From Dryococelus australis (lineage: Eukaryota; Arthropoda; Insecta; Phasmatodea; Phasmatidae): a stretch of 64,000 bases of DNA. The notes under the pieces were generated by a model, which worked only from the letters and a program-made list of their open reading frames with translations, ran no database searches and was not told where the DNA came from. The stretch spans positions 214,083,120 to 214,147,119 of the forward strand of contig CM057009.1 in the NCBI GenBank assembly GCA_029891345.1. The letters run 5' to 3'. Positions 52,625-64,000 of the stretch are shown in pieces. Within the stretch, counting starts at the first letter, position 1. The number at the start of each line of letters is the position of its first letter. The position numbers and the translations under genes are program-made.

Positions 52625-54985
52625 TACTTGAAACAAGAAATACTTATACTAGTGCTTAAGTATGATTTTCAATTCATAGTGTCAGATACAAGTATTGCTT
52701 ATTTTGATAGCTGTAAGTAATGCTTCACGAAGTACTGGTTAGCATGTATTCACAGTAACAAAATTAATTTTACTTATTTCTCAAGTATTCATAGTCAAAA
52801 AAGCATTGCTTATTTATGCATATAAGTAGTACTTCATCAAGTCTGCTTCCTTGTGAACTCAAGCACTGAATATTTATAGCAGGACTAGGTTATTCACAAA
52901 ATATTTTTATCACAAATGATGTTTCCTTAAAATATTTATTGGAAACAGGACTATACTTTAGATAATTACATGGGACAAATGGGAAAATTAAAATCCTACA
53001 CTTTGATGTGAAAACACAACCTCTTTTCTTAACCATTGTGTTCAATGGGTTTGGGTTACTAGAATTATTTATAACAATTTCTGTATAAGTACCTTACGGT
53101 ACATTAAGTATGATCATCAAATAATATTGAATGTTTCTTATTTGTAATATTTTTTAGGGGCTTGTGTATAACAAATAAATAACCTAACTTTTTATATAAA
53201 AGTATCGTACATACAGATTCAGCAAAATAAAGACAATTGCATATTAATACTCATCACGAAAACCGACAATTATTATTATGGTGAAATATTAATTACACTG
53301 AAGTGAGCCGATTTTTATACCTAATGATTATTTTGGTAACATTTTAGCTTTGATGCTAACAAAAGACTAGTTAAAAAATCACAACATAAATTTTAGTACA
53401 CAAAACTGGTCCACTGTATCATTTCTATTGCATAAACACAAATAGAACATGCCCAAAACAGTTAGGTTATGATCGAACGTCTTTGCCAAACGAGTAAGCT
53501 ACTGAAAGTGGTTATGTTGGCTGGACAGTCTATTTTAATTGCTGGTGCTCTCTTTATTTTATATTTCGGGATAAATATGCTGGTGGGGGATATTTAGACT
53601 AACGTCTTTCGTGAGATGACATTGTTTTGCAGTTATTACAAGTGTTTCATTTTGAATTGCATAGTGATCCAGCAATAAACACACTACCGAAATTAACCTT
53701 ACACTCGTTGGCTGTACAACACATGCATGGTAAACAAATATTTTTGCAATACAAAAGAGTTAATAGTGCTGCCTTTTTAAAGCATGTGCATTTCAAACAT
53801 TATAATAGTAACTGTTTCAAAATACATTATTTACAAAACACGTTAACTTACTGTTTGTAATTCCAAACCTCTCGAACACATGTTTTATATGGAAATCCTT
53901 GCACGAACACTTCACTCCGATAATGTTTGTCCATCACTGATACAAAGTAATTTATTTGCATAATCATTCAGTCAAATCAACACTTTGCCCATTTCCGGAA
54001 ACCAACAAACTTAAAACCTTTGAAATAACGTAAATACTTTGAGTATATACCTAACTTTGTGGGGAACGGCACTGTAGTTGTAAAATGGCGGAACAAGCCG
54101 TTGTGGCAAAACATATGCTGATAATATTACATTTCACTCAAGAAAACTACTAAAACGTTACCTGCAACCAATCACGCTTGATCAAAACACATACAAAAAT
54201 AATTAACTACCGATTAAATGGTTTACAACACCAACAAAGTACTCAAATAAACATGATAAAAATGAGCACAGTTCACGGGCCCTGGAGTACGATTTTCTTC
54301 CATTATTTGAAACAGTATTCGAAAATTCCAATAGTCGCACAGGCCTGTGTTTGCAATACGAGGTCTGAAACACAGGTTATGTTGGCTGGACGGTAGCATG
54401 ATATGTGAGCTAGCACTTTTAGGATTGATAATATAGTTCGCGGAATGGCAATTATTGGCGCTAGACGGAAATGTCCTGAATTATAATATTACAAGGTGTC
54501 ATAGGTTTTTAATTAACTGAGTTGTAATTAAAACGAACACACATAATTGTCGAGTGTGCGCGTCAACTGAGATTTGTTTTTGCATGGCTAACAAACTTCT
54601 GAAAAAATTATTACATAACACACAAAACAAACACATTTTTATTGCACATACAATTATTTTAATCTCAAGTATGCGATAAAACACATTAAAATTATTTAAA
54701 ACAGCAGTGAAAAATAAAATAATAAACTAACGTACAAATTAATTTTGTCTGTGTGACTGCTGTAAATAAAGTGGCAAATTTATCTATGTTATGTTGGTAT
54801 TGATATTATACAGATACTTATTTCTATACTTCAATTTCTATACTTCACCAAGCACAACTTGACCCAAATAAGTAGTGCTTATACAATAATTACTTCGTCA
54901 AGTCATGAATTATGAATGCATTCGTCTTATAAGTAGTGCTCGAAGAAGAAATACTACTTCGTGAAGTATAACTTTGTTGCCAAAC
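52625..54985. mobile_element. Unassigned insertion with subterminal motif arrays
   Basis: About 2.36 kb that interrupts the Gypsy coding order between RNase H and integrase. Both ends carry several copies of an aagtantgctt or agcactactt-like motif and a cttcacgaagta or tacttcgtgaag word in inverted orientation (e.g. about 52720 and 54955). The interior has no transposase domain, but repeats gttatgttggctggac at about 53510 and 54377. Arrays of subterminal repeats are common in hAT- and P-type DNA transposons. Exact ends and family are unknown. Confidence 0.5.
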
Positions 54986-54999
54986 AAGCCTCCAACTAT

Positions 55000-55640
55000 G
55001 AATTCCGGTCTTAAAGTAACTGCATAATACAGCAGCCACTGGGCACTTTGGTGTTAAAAAGACCCTCAACACAATTAGACTGAGATTCTACTGACTTCAT
55101 TGTCGGGAATATGTAGAGAAGTAATATTGAATGTGACACCCGCACTTCAAGGAAGGGACCAAAGACTAAGGGACAAGGTCACCTCCAGAAATACGATGTT
55201 TTAAGGCCCATTCAAGAGGATGGTTGTAGATATTCAGTGCCTTTTGCTTGCCACAGAGTTAGGTAATAGGTATCTACTGGTTATCTAAGAGTTCTTTATT
55301 GGGTCGTCTGAGGTCATTCCCCTTCCAAAATAATAAATTATGTATTTTGACAAATACATTCATATAGCATGTCTTCTCAAGGTTGGGGGTACCACTAAAA
55401 CTCCATTCCTATCAGGAGCGAAATTATGAAGCTTCTGTGTTCCATGATGTAACAAGAGTCTGAGCCTTACAACGTCAGTCTGATGAAATGATCGAGAGGC
55501 AACAGCACTCTTGATTAGTGCCTGTCAATTTTTTTGACAAACAGACAAAAGGACTAGAGTTAAAAGATGCCATTTTCTCTCCTAGCTTTATGTTTACCAG
55601 TTCATGAGAGCACAAGAGTAATGCCCGGTTGTACCTTTAA
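55000..55640 (+). pseudogene. Gypsy integrase, N-terminal zinc and catalytic part
   Basis: Continues the Gypsy Pol of 49046-52420. The H2C2 region reads GHFGVKKTLNTIRL (about 55045), then ECDT, KGPKTKGQGHLQKYDV and MVVDIQ with ELGNRYLLVI (start of the DDE core). It continues with RLGVPLKLHSYQERNYEASVF, where the Asp-Gln-Gly motif around the second catalytic residue has become Tyr-Gln-Glu. Frame changes and stops are frequent. It breaks off at about 55640, where another insertion starts. Confidence 0.75.
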
Positions 55641-56690
55641 GCATCCTGAACCGAAATCCTATGATCTTGGTTCAAACATGATCTTCAGTTGGATCCGAGT
55701 TCCAATTTAAAAGTGTTGCACCATCATGATTGGCTGAGTTCTGATCACAGATCTCCTGATCTCGGTTCGGAACTAGGATTGGGATGAACCAACAGTCTGT
55801 GATTGGCTCTCATTTTGTGATGTCATGATGTAACTGTTTATTTTGAAATTAGGAAAAATTGGGTTTGTGTGGACATTATCTCTTAAAACTAGTACTTTTT
55901 TCGTGTATAAACTGGTTGAATGCATAACATAATTTCTGCTGCTGTTTTGTGTATGATTGGTAACAATTAACTCACACTTTTTTTTTATATCAATATTCTG
56001 AAAAAGGTTGTAGACAGAAAACAAGATGTTGCAATGTTTTATCTGCTTTAAGTGATATAGTTGTTTTACAGATTTTTCTGAATAATCCTTAGTTTGTATA
56101 ATGTTGTTTTATAATTTAAAAAAAAATTGAATTTACTGCTATCTGTTGGTGTATTTTCAAATTACATTTATCAGCAACGTCTGCTCTAGCAAGAAAAAAT
56201 TTGTACTTCAAATTCACTTTTTGACGTGGCTCATACGGAAAATTATTGCAGTTTGATGTTCTGAATGACTGTTTCAGTTTTCCGTTGTCTGCTGGGAGTT
56301 TTAAGCATAAATTTCATTATATCTTTACAAAACATTAATATATATTTAATTTAGGAAATGCATAACATCTTAAGCCTTTGTTAGATTTCTCAATTAATAT
56401 TTTACAACAGTAAACAACCACCAAATCCATATTTAAAGTAATTAAATGTTATGATGTTTATTTCTGGTATATAAATATATGTTACAGTGCTTTTAGTTAC
56501 TACTCTGATCTTGGGTCAAGATTTTGAACAGCCATACTCTACGGTTCAAAATGAAGTTCATCTTGATCTCCTGTCATGCTGTGAACTCGAATGGTGCAGC
56601 AGTATTCTGTTACAATCTTAGATCAAGTTTGGATATGATTTTTGATTGAGCTATGGACTTCAATGTTGGAACTGGCCATAAGACTCAAGG
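55640..56690. mobile_element. Non-autonomous insertion within integrase
   Basis: About 1.05 kb with no coding sequence, splitting the integrase. The ends are imperfectly inverted: left aaatcctatgatcttggttc, gttgcaccatcatgat, gagttctgatcacag; right, in reverse complement, aatcatatccaaacttgatc, gctgcaccattcgagttcac. It looks like a MITE with long diverged inverted ends. No clear target duplication was seen. Confidence 0.5.
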
Positions 56691-57134
56691 TTGATGTTTG
56701 GGAAAGAGCTACACTTCCTCTGTAATGATATGCTGTTTGGTCGAGCAACAGAGGAGGAAGCTGTTACTCCAGATAATGCCAGTGTTTTACATCGCAGACT
56801 AGTTTTCATTCATGATTTTGCTCAACAGCTCTTCAGAATAAATTGTGACAGGATGAAGACATGGTATGACTGGAGAATGTCAGGCAAGGTATTTCAAGAA
56901 TAACAATTGCTTTGGCTTTACAACCCACAGAGGTGATGAGGGTGCTGACTAATGCTATAAAAATGTTGAGGAGGCCTCTACAGGGTTCTGAAGGAGAATA
57001 GTGATGTGGTCTCTCAGATTTGTCGTCAAGGCTATTGGGAAAAGCCTAATGTTGTTCAGATTAACCAAGTAGCACTCTACGAAAGTCCAAATGTTGCAGT
57101 CTGTTCAGGACAGACAGACTTGAGGAGGGGACAG
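56686..57134 (+). pseudogene. Gypsy integrase C-terminal part
   Basis: Resumes the integrase after the insertion: MFGKELHFLCNDMLFGRATE, FAQQLFRINCDRMKTWYD and KVFQE, then the C-terminal domain in other frames (LYNPQR-like, later VVQINQVALYESP). The region just before the LTR is purine-rich (cttgaggaggggacag), as expected of a polypurine tract priming plus-strand synthesis. The LTR begins at 57135. Confidence 0.8.
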
Positions 57135-57906
57135 TGTTACGTGTTGCCACTCTGCTACAATTCCGTTTCCCTGTCCTGCTTGAGTGTGCGAAGGACAGTG
57201 TGTCATGGGCCACACTGGTAACCTGAGGAGCGAGCAAAGATTTACAAAGGGGTGCCGCAGCACATGTCTTTAAAAGCCTATTGGTACTAGAGAAGCTTCT
57301 GTCATTGAGCAGATTGAATGTCTTGTGTTACGTTGCAATAATTTTCTGGTCATCACCCTTGCCTCTCTGAGCATGATTCGTGGTGCTGGGAATCTTATGG
57401 ATTGGGCCAGTCAGTGTGTCTGTACATGTGCATCAGGCCTAGGAGTTGACAATCATGGGTCTGGAGACTTTCACGTCCTTAAGTACCAGGTGTGCATAGC
57501 CAGTGAAACAAAGAAGTGACGAGTGATGCTTACAGTGACCAGTGGAAGTGAAGTTTGCAACTGTGAGCATCAGTACTTTGGTGAGGGAGGCTGACTGGAC
57601 TATTGAACTGGATGCGTGAGTGAGATATTTGGAATGATAGAAATATACAATTGGATTAGGTATGTGTAAATAATAAGTGTATGTTACGTGATTGTAACCA
57701 ACATAAAAAGTGATAAGTGCTTTAATTAAAATTGATATTTACATTAAATGTTGTGCTTACAAAAAATAACAAGTGTCAATAGTAGATAGGTATTTTAATG
57801 TTGTAAATAATATCAGAGTGTATTTTAAATAAATGTAAAAATTGTTTTATTTTTATTAATACCTCTACCCTCACGAACTCTTATACACCCCTGGTATCTG
57901 GTAACA
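57135..57906 (+). mobile_element. Gypsy 3' LTR, complete (772 bp)
   Basis: It starts tgttacgtg directly after the polypurine tract and ends ctggtaaca, so the terminal tgttac and gtaaca are inverted as in LTRs. The U3/R part is shared with 41194-41520 and the later part with 48600-49045. The family is also seen as a minus-strand solo LTR at 59965-60729. A polyadenylation-like aataaatgtaaaa lies near 57830. Confidence 0.85.
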
Positions 57907-59898
57907 CTATTGTTTAAAATATAATATGTTTGTACTAATATTATTTATAAAAGCAAAACTTCAACTAATAAAAAAAAAGACTGTGACACATTTCAATTTA
58001 AATAATTTGCTGCAACCTTAACTTTAGTAAACGGTTTTATTGGTTTACGAATCTAGCCATTTTCCTATTCTGATTCAGGAGAGCTAATTTTTGTGTTTCC
58101 AGGTTCAAGTGTCAGCTGTTTTGTAACAGTGTTTCTATCCACCTATTATGCCTTTTACACCACTTCTGTGCTATTTGAATACACTGATAAAACAGAACTG
58201 GGAACCAAACCATTCATAAAATGTAGCATGTGGTTTATCAAAAAGGTATGGCAACGCTGCCAAAACTTGTTTCAGGAGAAATACATCCTGTCTTTCTCTT
58301 CTTCTTCTTTTTCCTTGTTATATCAATAGTATGTTTCCTGTAAGAGAAACACTGCTGTTAATGTGCTATCTTAATGCAGCCCTTCCACATACCAGTGAAC
58401 TACTAGCACCAGTCAAGTCATGTCAGTTGTTAGCACAGGCTAGATGCCAGAATGTTCAAAAACAGTCAAATTTGGTATCCATCCCTTCACCTTAAGTAAA
58501 TGTAGGGTATTGGTCGTTAATACAGCAGCACTTTTGAAAGTCCAACTTTGGATCCATATCTCATCCCATTTTGCACCTTCACACTGTGTGTAAAATTATC
58601 ATTGCTGTGAGTCTCTTCACTTTAATCATGCAGCAATCAGGTTTAACTGTGAAATTGTTAAGAACATAATTATCACTTCTCTCACTGCTCGTTTCACTCG
58701 TCATCTATCACTGAAACTCCAGCCACTCAACAACAATAATTTCAGTGTCCACAAATTTGAACGTTACACTTTTAAAACAATACTAAAACATGGACCACTC
58801 TTCCAAATTCATTTCCAACTTATAACATAGCAGTTTTTCAGGTTTTTATTTTATGTCTTTTGGTTTAGGATTATTTGTTTGTGGTGGTGAATCATTAATA
58901 TAATTTTCTGATAAAGATTTTGTGGGTTATCATTTAAGCGGTGTGCAGTTTATATTTGGTTATTTCACAAGTTTTTTTGGTGTATGAGTCAGTTGGAGTT
59001 TATTGTTCATTAGCCCTTAGAGAGTAGTTAGTAAGTATTGCATTTTATCAGTCACGTGAATTTAAAGAAAAGTATCCTGATTGGCTTTCGTCCCGCCATT
59101 GCTGGTTGGATGAATAGGGTAGTGTGGTTAGCCGACAGCCAATCAGAGTGCAGGTTGGAGCAGTGTAGTGATGAATGTTGAGTCAAGAGCATTCCTCTTC
59201 TACAAATACCGTCATTACCACAGCGAACAGATGTGTGTGTACTGAGGGGCTGTAACCCAAGCGAAAGAAAATATAATGAGCATGAAAAGTTTAGTGTGCG
59301 TGGGTAACACCTATGGCTTTCCATCTGTAACTTTTTTCAGACTCCGCAGTTTTCCTACTAAATTATTTCTGCACACAGGTATCCATTAGGGTGTAGGAGG
59401 CCTGTGTTTACCTCCTTTATAAATGTAGACATGAGGAGTTTGTCTGTGATTGCTACAAGATTTTTTCAAGTTTCATTATCGATAATGCAAATTGAGTGAT
59501 ATTCATGTTTGTTTGAGAATATGAGTAAGTTAATAAACAATGAAAGCAGAATTTCGGCATTATAATTCGAAATAACAGTTACTATCCTCCATCTGCACAA
59601 ATTGCTTAGCTAGCGGGTGCAATTTTATTATTCCCAGCTGGGCTGTAGTTGAGAAATGTCATTAAAAAATAAGGTTAATGTGAGTGAATGTAAAGGAACT
59701 GAAATGTTACAAACTGTACCATGAATATTCCAATTAGAGCTTGCTGATATAGACAGTGAATATTTTCAAAGGTTGATTTAGAAAGTGCTTGACTAAATTC
59801 AAACAATTTAAAGTATTTAATGATAAAAATATTTTATCATTTTATGCAATAACTGATTTTAAATTTACTTTATGACAATGTTTACATGAGGTATGCAA

Positions 59899-59900
<2 letters not shown>
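57907..59900. other. Intronic DNA
   Basis: 58093-58329 has an open frame with an acceptor-like tgtgtttccag before it, but no similarity to contactin (see rejected items). 59052-59324 (minus) is an unassigned GC-richer frame. Nothing else is supported apart from the LTR fragment at 58660-58745. Confidence 0.45.
58660..58745 (-). mobile_element. Gypsy-type LTR fragment
   Basis: Contains ctatcactgaaactccagcc followed by actcaacaac, shared almost exactly with 60360-60410 in the solo LTR on the same strand. Flanking similarity fades quickly. Confidence 0.65.

Positions 59901-59964
<64 letters not shown>
59901..59964. repeat. (AT)n microsatellite
   Basis: About 32 AT units directly abutting the solo LTR, which may have inserted into this repeat. 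Confidence 0.95.
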
Positions 59965-59969
<5 letters not shown>

Positions 59970-60729
59970 CAAGATGCCTGAGGGGCATATTAGATTTTGT
60001 GATGGATGGAGGTATTGATGAAAATAAAAGAACTAATTTTGATTTTAATTTATTACACAGATATTATTTACACCATTAATCTATCTATATCTACTATTAC
60101 TCTTTTTTATTTCTCAGTGAGCACAATATTTCATGTTTATTTGAAATCTACTTAAGGTACGCTACTTCTTAATGTATGTTTGGTTAAAGTTAGTTAACTC
60201 ATACTCATCATTAACACATGTTTTGTCGGTCTGTTGCCATCATCTGTAATTGTCTTTTACCCATGCATCCAGGCTCCAATAGTCCAGCCTGCCAGTTGCA
60301 GTATCCTTTGTGCCAATACTCTCAGTCACAGATTTTCCTCCTGCTAGTCACTTCTCTCGCTACTCATTTCACTTCTCGTCTATCACTGAAACTCCAGCCA
60401 CTCAACAACTCTCGGTTCGGAGGCCCGTCACACTATTTATCCTCAGCTGGCCTTGATCTGGAAATTTTGACACACCCCAAGTTATACTGAGAGAATCTAG
60501 CGCAGTAAACCACAGTAAAATTCCTCAGATAGAAGCATAAATTCAATCGTGAAGGTCAGGAGCGTGTGCCACAAAAGGATTATTGTGTTTGCTTGCTTTT
60601 CATGCGCGCCTGGGATTATCGCTCGCCTGACCTTCCAAACATCCCTTGTGACTTGCCACCACTATCATGTAACTGCTCTGCCCTTCACTTCCACTCGCTC
60701 GCATGGCATAAAGCAGAGATTGTATAACA
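59965..60729 (-). mobile_element. Solo Gypsy LTR (765 bp)
   Basis: Complete minus-strand LTR. In its own direction it starts tgttatacaatctctgc, has a TATA-like gataaatag, a tail tagttcttttattttcatca, and ends catcttgcaaca. It aligns along its length with the 772 bp LTR at 57135-57906, e.g. tgtaaataatatc and ttttattttcatcaatacct. AT-repeat flanks on both sides fit a short duplicated target but are ambiguous. Solo LTRs arise when the two LTRs of a provirus-like insertion recombine. Confidence 0.8.
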
Positions 60730-62681
60730 ATATAAATAATTGGCACAGTATGTAAAATTTTTCATGTTTGAGTATGATATAACTTCCTCTAACATCATGT
60801 AATCTACAATTCTTGCATGGAAGCTATTGTAGTTGTGACCAAATACTGTGCACACTGGAGTTACACGCACATTCCACCTGGTAAAGCAATTGATAAAGTG
60901 TTGTAACTGTATTGGAGACCAGACTGACAACAACCAATATGTCCCATATATTCTAATGTGAATAATGTGGTCTGATGGTAGTGCTGGCAAGGGGATTTAC
61001 AAACACCATGGAAAGCACTTTGGATTACAAGACCATTATGTGGACTGGCATTTTTTTTATTGGAAATGCACGTCTGCCTGTTTTTGCATAATTGTCAGCA
61101 GAACAGGTTTGGCCAGTGTTTTATATGTACATTGCAATGTTTAATGCCTCCGTTACAAACACGAGGTCATCAGACATTGTAAGCCATGGCTCTCCACACC
61201 ATAGTTCCAAATATTGGTAGTGTATGTTGCTGCAGAAGGTATTCATCTGGTTGATGCTGAAAATGACTATCAGCATTCTCATTGTACTTCTCCTTAATTT
61301 AAGCCCAATCCTGGCGGCTACCCAGCAGCACCCAGAGAATAATACCCCGATAATCTTGGTCCCCTAGGCCAAGATCAAAGCACTTATTATTTTGGAAACA
61401 ATGTTTTAATACATGAAAAAGATTATTTAATTCTTGGAATATTTTTTTGTAAAGGAATTAATGTTTCATTGTTATAATGTAGTTTTTGGTTCAAGTGGTT
61501 TTTGTAACTGTCAGAGGGATACCTGGAGAGAGTTATTTTTTGTTTGTCTTGTAATTAATTCCAGAGCCTTTTTTTCGTCACCACTACAAGTACATACACC
61601 ATTCGCAGGCTCATTTCTTTAGTTTTATGCCAGAGCCATCGTAACCCCTGTCAGGTACATGGTGATAGATGTGCAGTGCCGGCCACCTCCGTTTCCAATC
61701 CATCAGCATCCTAGCCAGTGAAAATCACACAGGACTCAAACTTTTGTGTAATTCCAATAGGCAAAACCGTAGACTGGGTTTAACATGCAGGCTGGTTCCA
61801 GATATTGGTAGATGTACAAGAAGTCCTTATGCATACCAGCTGTACAGCCCAGCCAGCTCCATTCATTAAGTACCAACCTTCATCCATCTTGTTTATTATA
61901 CCACAGGCAGGAACAGCATGACACAGAAATTTCTTATAAAGAAGACATATATACTTGTGTGTGTGCTAGCACCAACACAAGGTGTTCTAAAAATTCTATT
62001 ACATTATCAAATTAGTGAATTGGTAATTAATGTATTGAATTGTATCTTATGTCTGGGGAATTGTATGGTGCTATATGTAAGACAAAAGAAATAAAGATTT
62101 AAAATATGTCACATTTTGTGGCCGAAAGAGCATTACTGACACATCTTAGTTTCATTACCAAAGTGTTTTCAGTATTTTTTTCCATTAGTGGTTTGCAGCT
62201 TCTGTTATTGTTTTGGCGTTGCATCCTGATCTAATACTAGAGCTGCTTGATGTGATCCCCACCAACTTAAATACAATCATTGTTCTTGCAATGAATTTTC
62301 TAGTGTGTGTTGAACGTCTTATTTTGCTACTGGAATTTACATTAGCAGATTTTTTTTCAAATACTTCAGGCTTTCCACAAATATAATTCTTCATGTTAAC
62401 CTAAAGGAAAAAGTTAAAGGGGCCAAGGAATTGTCACCTCAGCTTATTAGTTTCCCTTGAATATTTTTTTAAGATGATCTACACAAGTTCCAAGTGCCAT
62501 TGCATTGGAACTGTGTTTTTTGTATGTTCGTGCACAAGTATGTAATGAATTTGACTTCCTGTTTTGTGTGTATTTACTTTCAGGTTTTATGTTTATGTCA
62601 TGCATACTGATGGCTTAATATTGTGGTTTTATGTCTATGGCATATTTGTTTTGCATGAAATTGTTATGATTATTGTTTTAG
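60730..62681. other. End of contactin intron C-D
   Basis: No supported element. Frames such as 60685-60990 (minus) and 61812-62015 (+) have no domain. The last 100 bases are T-rich and lead to the exon D acceptor. Confidence 0.5.
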
Positions 62682-62855
62682 CCACTGAAGTCACAAGATC
62701 AAAATGGACCTGGCATTCACTATAAGATATTTTGGAGAAGAACACATGAAACAGAGTTTAAGTCACTCATTTTGAAAGAATATGGCAATATTGGCTTATT
62801 TGTGGTTCATATTCAACATGAATTTTATTACACAGAATATGACGTCAAAGTTCAG
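62682..62855 (+). CDS. Cont: Contactin exon D: FNIII-2 after a 43.8 kb intron
   Basis: Fourth exon of the gene, 58 codons, phase 0 at both ends. The acceptor is gattattgttttag and the donor is cag|gtaact. It completes most of FNIII-2: after the core Trp of exon C it continues with PLKSQDQNGPGIHYKIFWRR, where the NGxGxxY strand is a contactin hallmark, and ends YYTEYDVKVQ with the conserved Tyr of strand F. The exon is open throughout and lies on the same strand as A to C. The protein must continue beyond 64000, because the G strand of this domain, FNIII-3, FNIII-4 and the membrane anchor signal are absent. Confidence 0.92.
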
Positions 62856-64000
62856 GTAACTTAAATTTAATGGTATTTAATTTAGTCTAGAAATTATTTG
62901 TCAACTTTTATTTAAAATTTGAAAATATCAAATTCTGTAGTGTCATAACACACTTCCATTGTTTTGGGTATTCTTGGAGCTGGTTTCATTGGGCAAGATA
63001 ACAATATTTTGTTGAGTTTAAGTGCCAAATTATCTTGATTTTCTGTCTTTTGGTTTCACCATGCACCTTATTTCGATTTTCTCTGTATATCAAGATAAAA
63101 TATTTTAACAGCTTATTTTGTTGTAAAATTGCTTTATCGGGATGAAGAAAATTATAACCAAACACATTAGATTATTCACAAATAAATTTGGAAACTGATA
63201 GAGAATTTTTATTTGTAGATTATTAGTATAATATTAAACAGTAATAAACATGATATAGAAATGGTAGTAAAATTAATACAAGAGTATTCAGGAAAATGTC
63301 AATATATGAAAATTATTTTAGGGAACAAAAATTGCAGGGTTACCTGTTTTCTATATAAAACACTTATTAAATTTTATTTCCTATTGAATATTGTCAAATT
63401 ATTGGAGTCTAAGTTTATTCGTTGTGTACGATTCAATATATACAATAATGCACTTAATTTGAGATAATGAATTCAGGCCTGGATGTAAAACATATGCAAG
63501 TTCAAAAATTCAAACAATAATCATAATGATAGCTACACCACGAAACTATAATTTGACTGCAAAAATTACAGTAACTTATGAATCATAAATAACATTAAAT
63601 TTCATCCTGTATATTCAAAGATTTAAAGGAAAATAAAATTTTAACCATCAATAATTTTATATATTGTGTTGATAGATCATTAATTGTTTCTATCTCCACC
63701 AAAACAGTTTTTTTCTTTGCATCCCCCCCCCCCCCCATGAAAATGCTATGTCTACTTCTAAAAACTTTTCACTTTATTAACGTAAACTCACAAAATTTTT
63801 CTGTTTACTGAGTCATCTGGGTTGTTTTCATGGCAGTTACAGATAAAATTATCTCAATTTTCTCGGAGGACAATAAATCTTGGTGAAACATGCGACACTT
63901 TATCCAGATTAAAAAAATCTAAGTTTAACTTTTTATCTCAATAACATTATCTATATTTCTATCAATTTTATCTTCATTGGTGAAACCAGCTCTTAATCAC
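62856..64000 (+). other. Start of the contactin intron after exon D
   Basis: Begins gtaacttaaa and runs to the window edge. AT-rich, with a run of 14 C at 63723-63736. The next FNIII exon lies beyond 64000. Confidence 0.75.

Noticed and set aside
58093..58329. Possible extra contactin exon: acceptor-like tgtgtttccag before an open frame and a gtatgg donor-like site after it
   Set aside because: Exons C and D already join in frame within one FNIII domain. This sequence has no FNIII features, so it would disrupt the domain.

Overview
This window is animal nuclear DNA, and it reads as a gene-poor, transposon-rich insect genome. It is about two-thirds A+T, with long introns, GT-AG splice sites, decayed DNA transposons, a LINE, Ty3/Gypsy-type LTR elements and tRNA-derived SINEs. 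A large-genome insect such as a cockroach, termite or stick insect would fit, but that placement is inference. There is no prokaryotic gene, CRISPR array or rRNA gene.

One host gene is supported, on the + strand: a central piece of the contactin gene (Drosophila Cont orthologue, an Ig/FNIII neural and septate-junction adhesion protein). Four exons (13784-13922, 18373-18513, 18621-18856, 62682-62855) join in frame to 230 codons. They cover the end of the last Ig domain, all of FNIII-1 and most of FNIII-2. Introns are 4.45 kb, 107 bp and 43.8 kb. The gene runs off both ends of the window.

The rest is intronic. 1-13.8 kb holds an inverted pair of a ~0.5 kb repeat, a SINE, diverged tandem repeats, a hAT-like MITE and a ~415 bp hairpin. 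13.9-18.4 kb holds a Tc1-like remnant, a Jockey-like LINE and a minisatellite. The 43.8 kb intron carries a pogo/Tigger-like element, several microsatellites, a minus-strand LTR element whose Gag contains PHD-like zinc fingers (33.4-36.9 kb), a Tc1-like element with both ends (39.3-40.7 kb), a nested Gypsy complex (about 41.2-57.9 kb) with two hAT remnants inside it, and a complete solo LTR (59.97-60.73 kb).

The most interesting signal is the Gag reading frame at 34986-34069 (minus). It has two consecutive PHD-finger-like cysteine patterns in front of a Gypsy-type capsid region. Most other open frames in the window are chance AT-rich frames.
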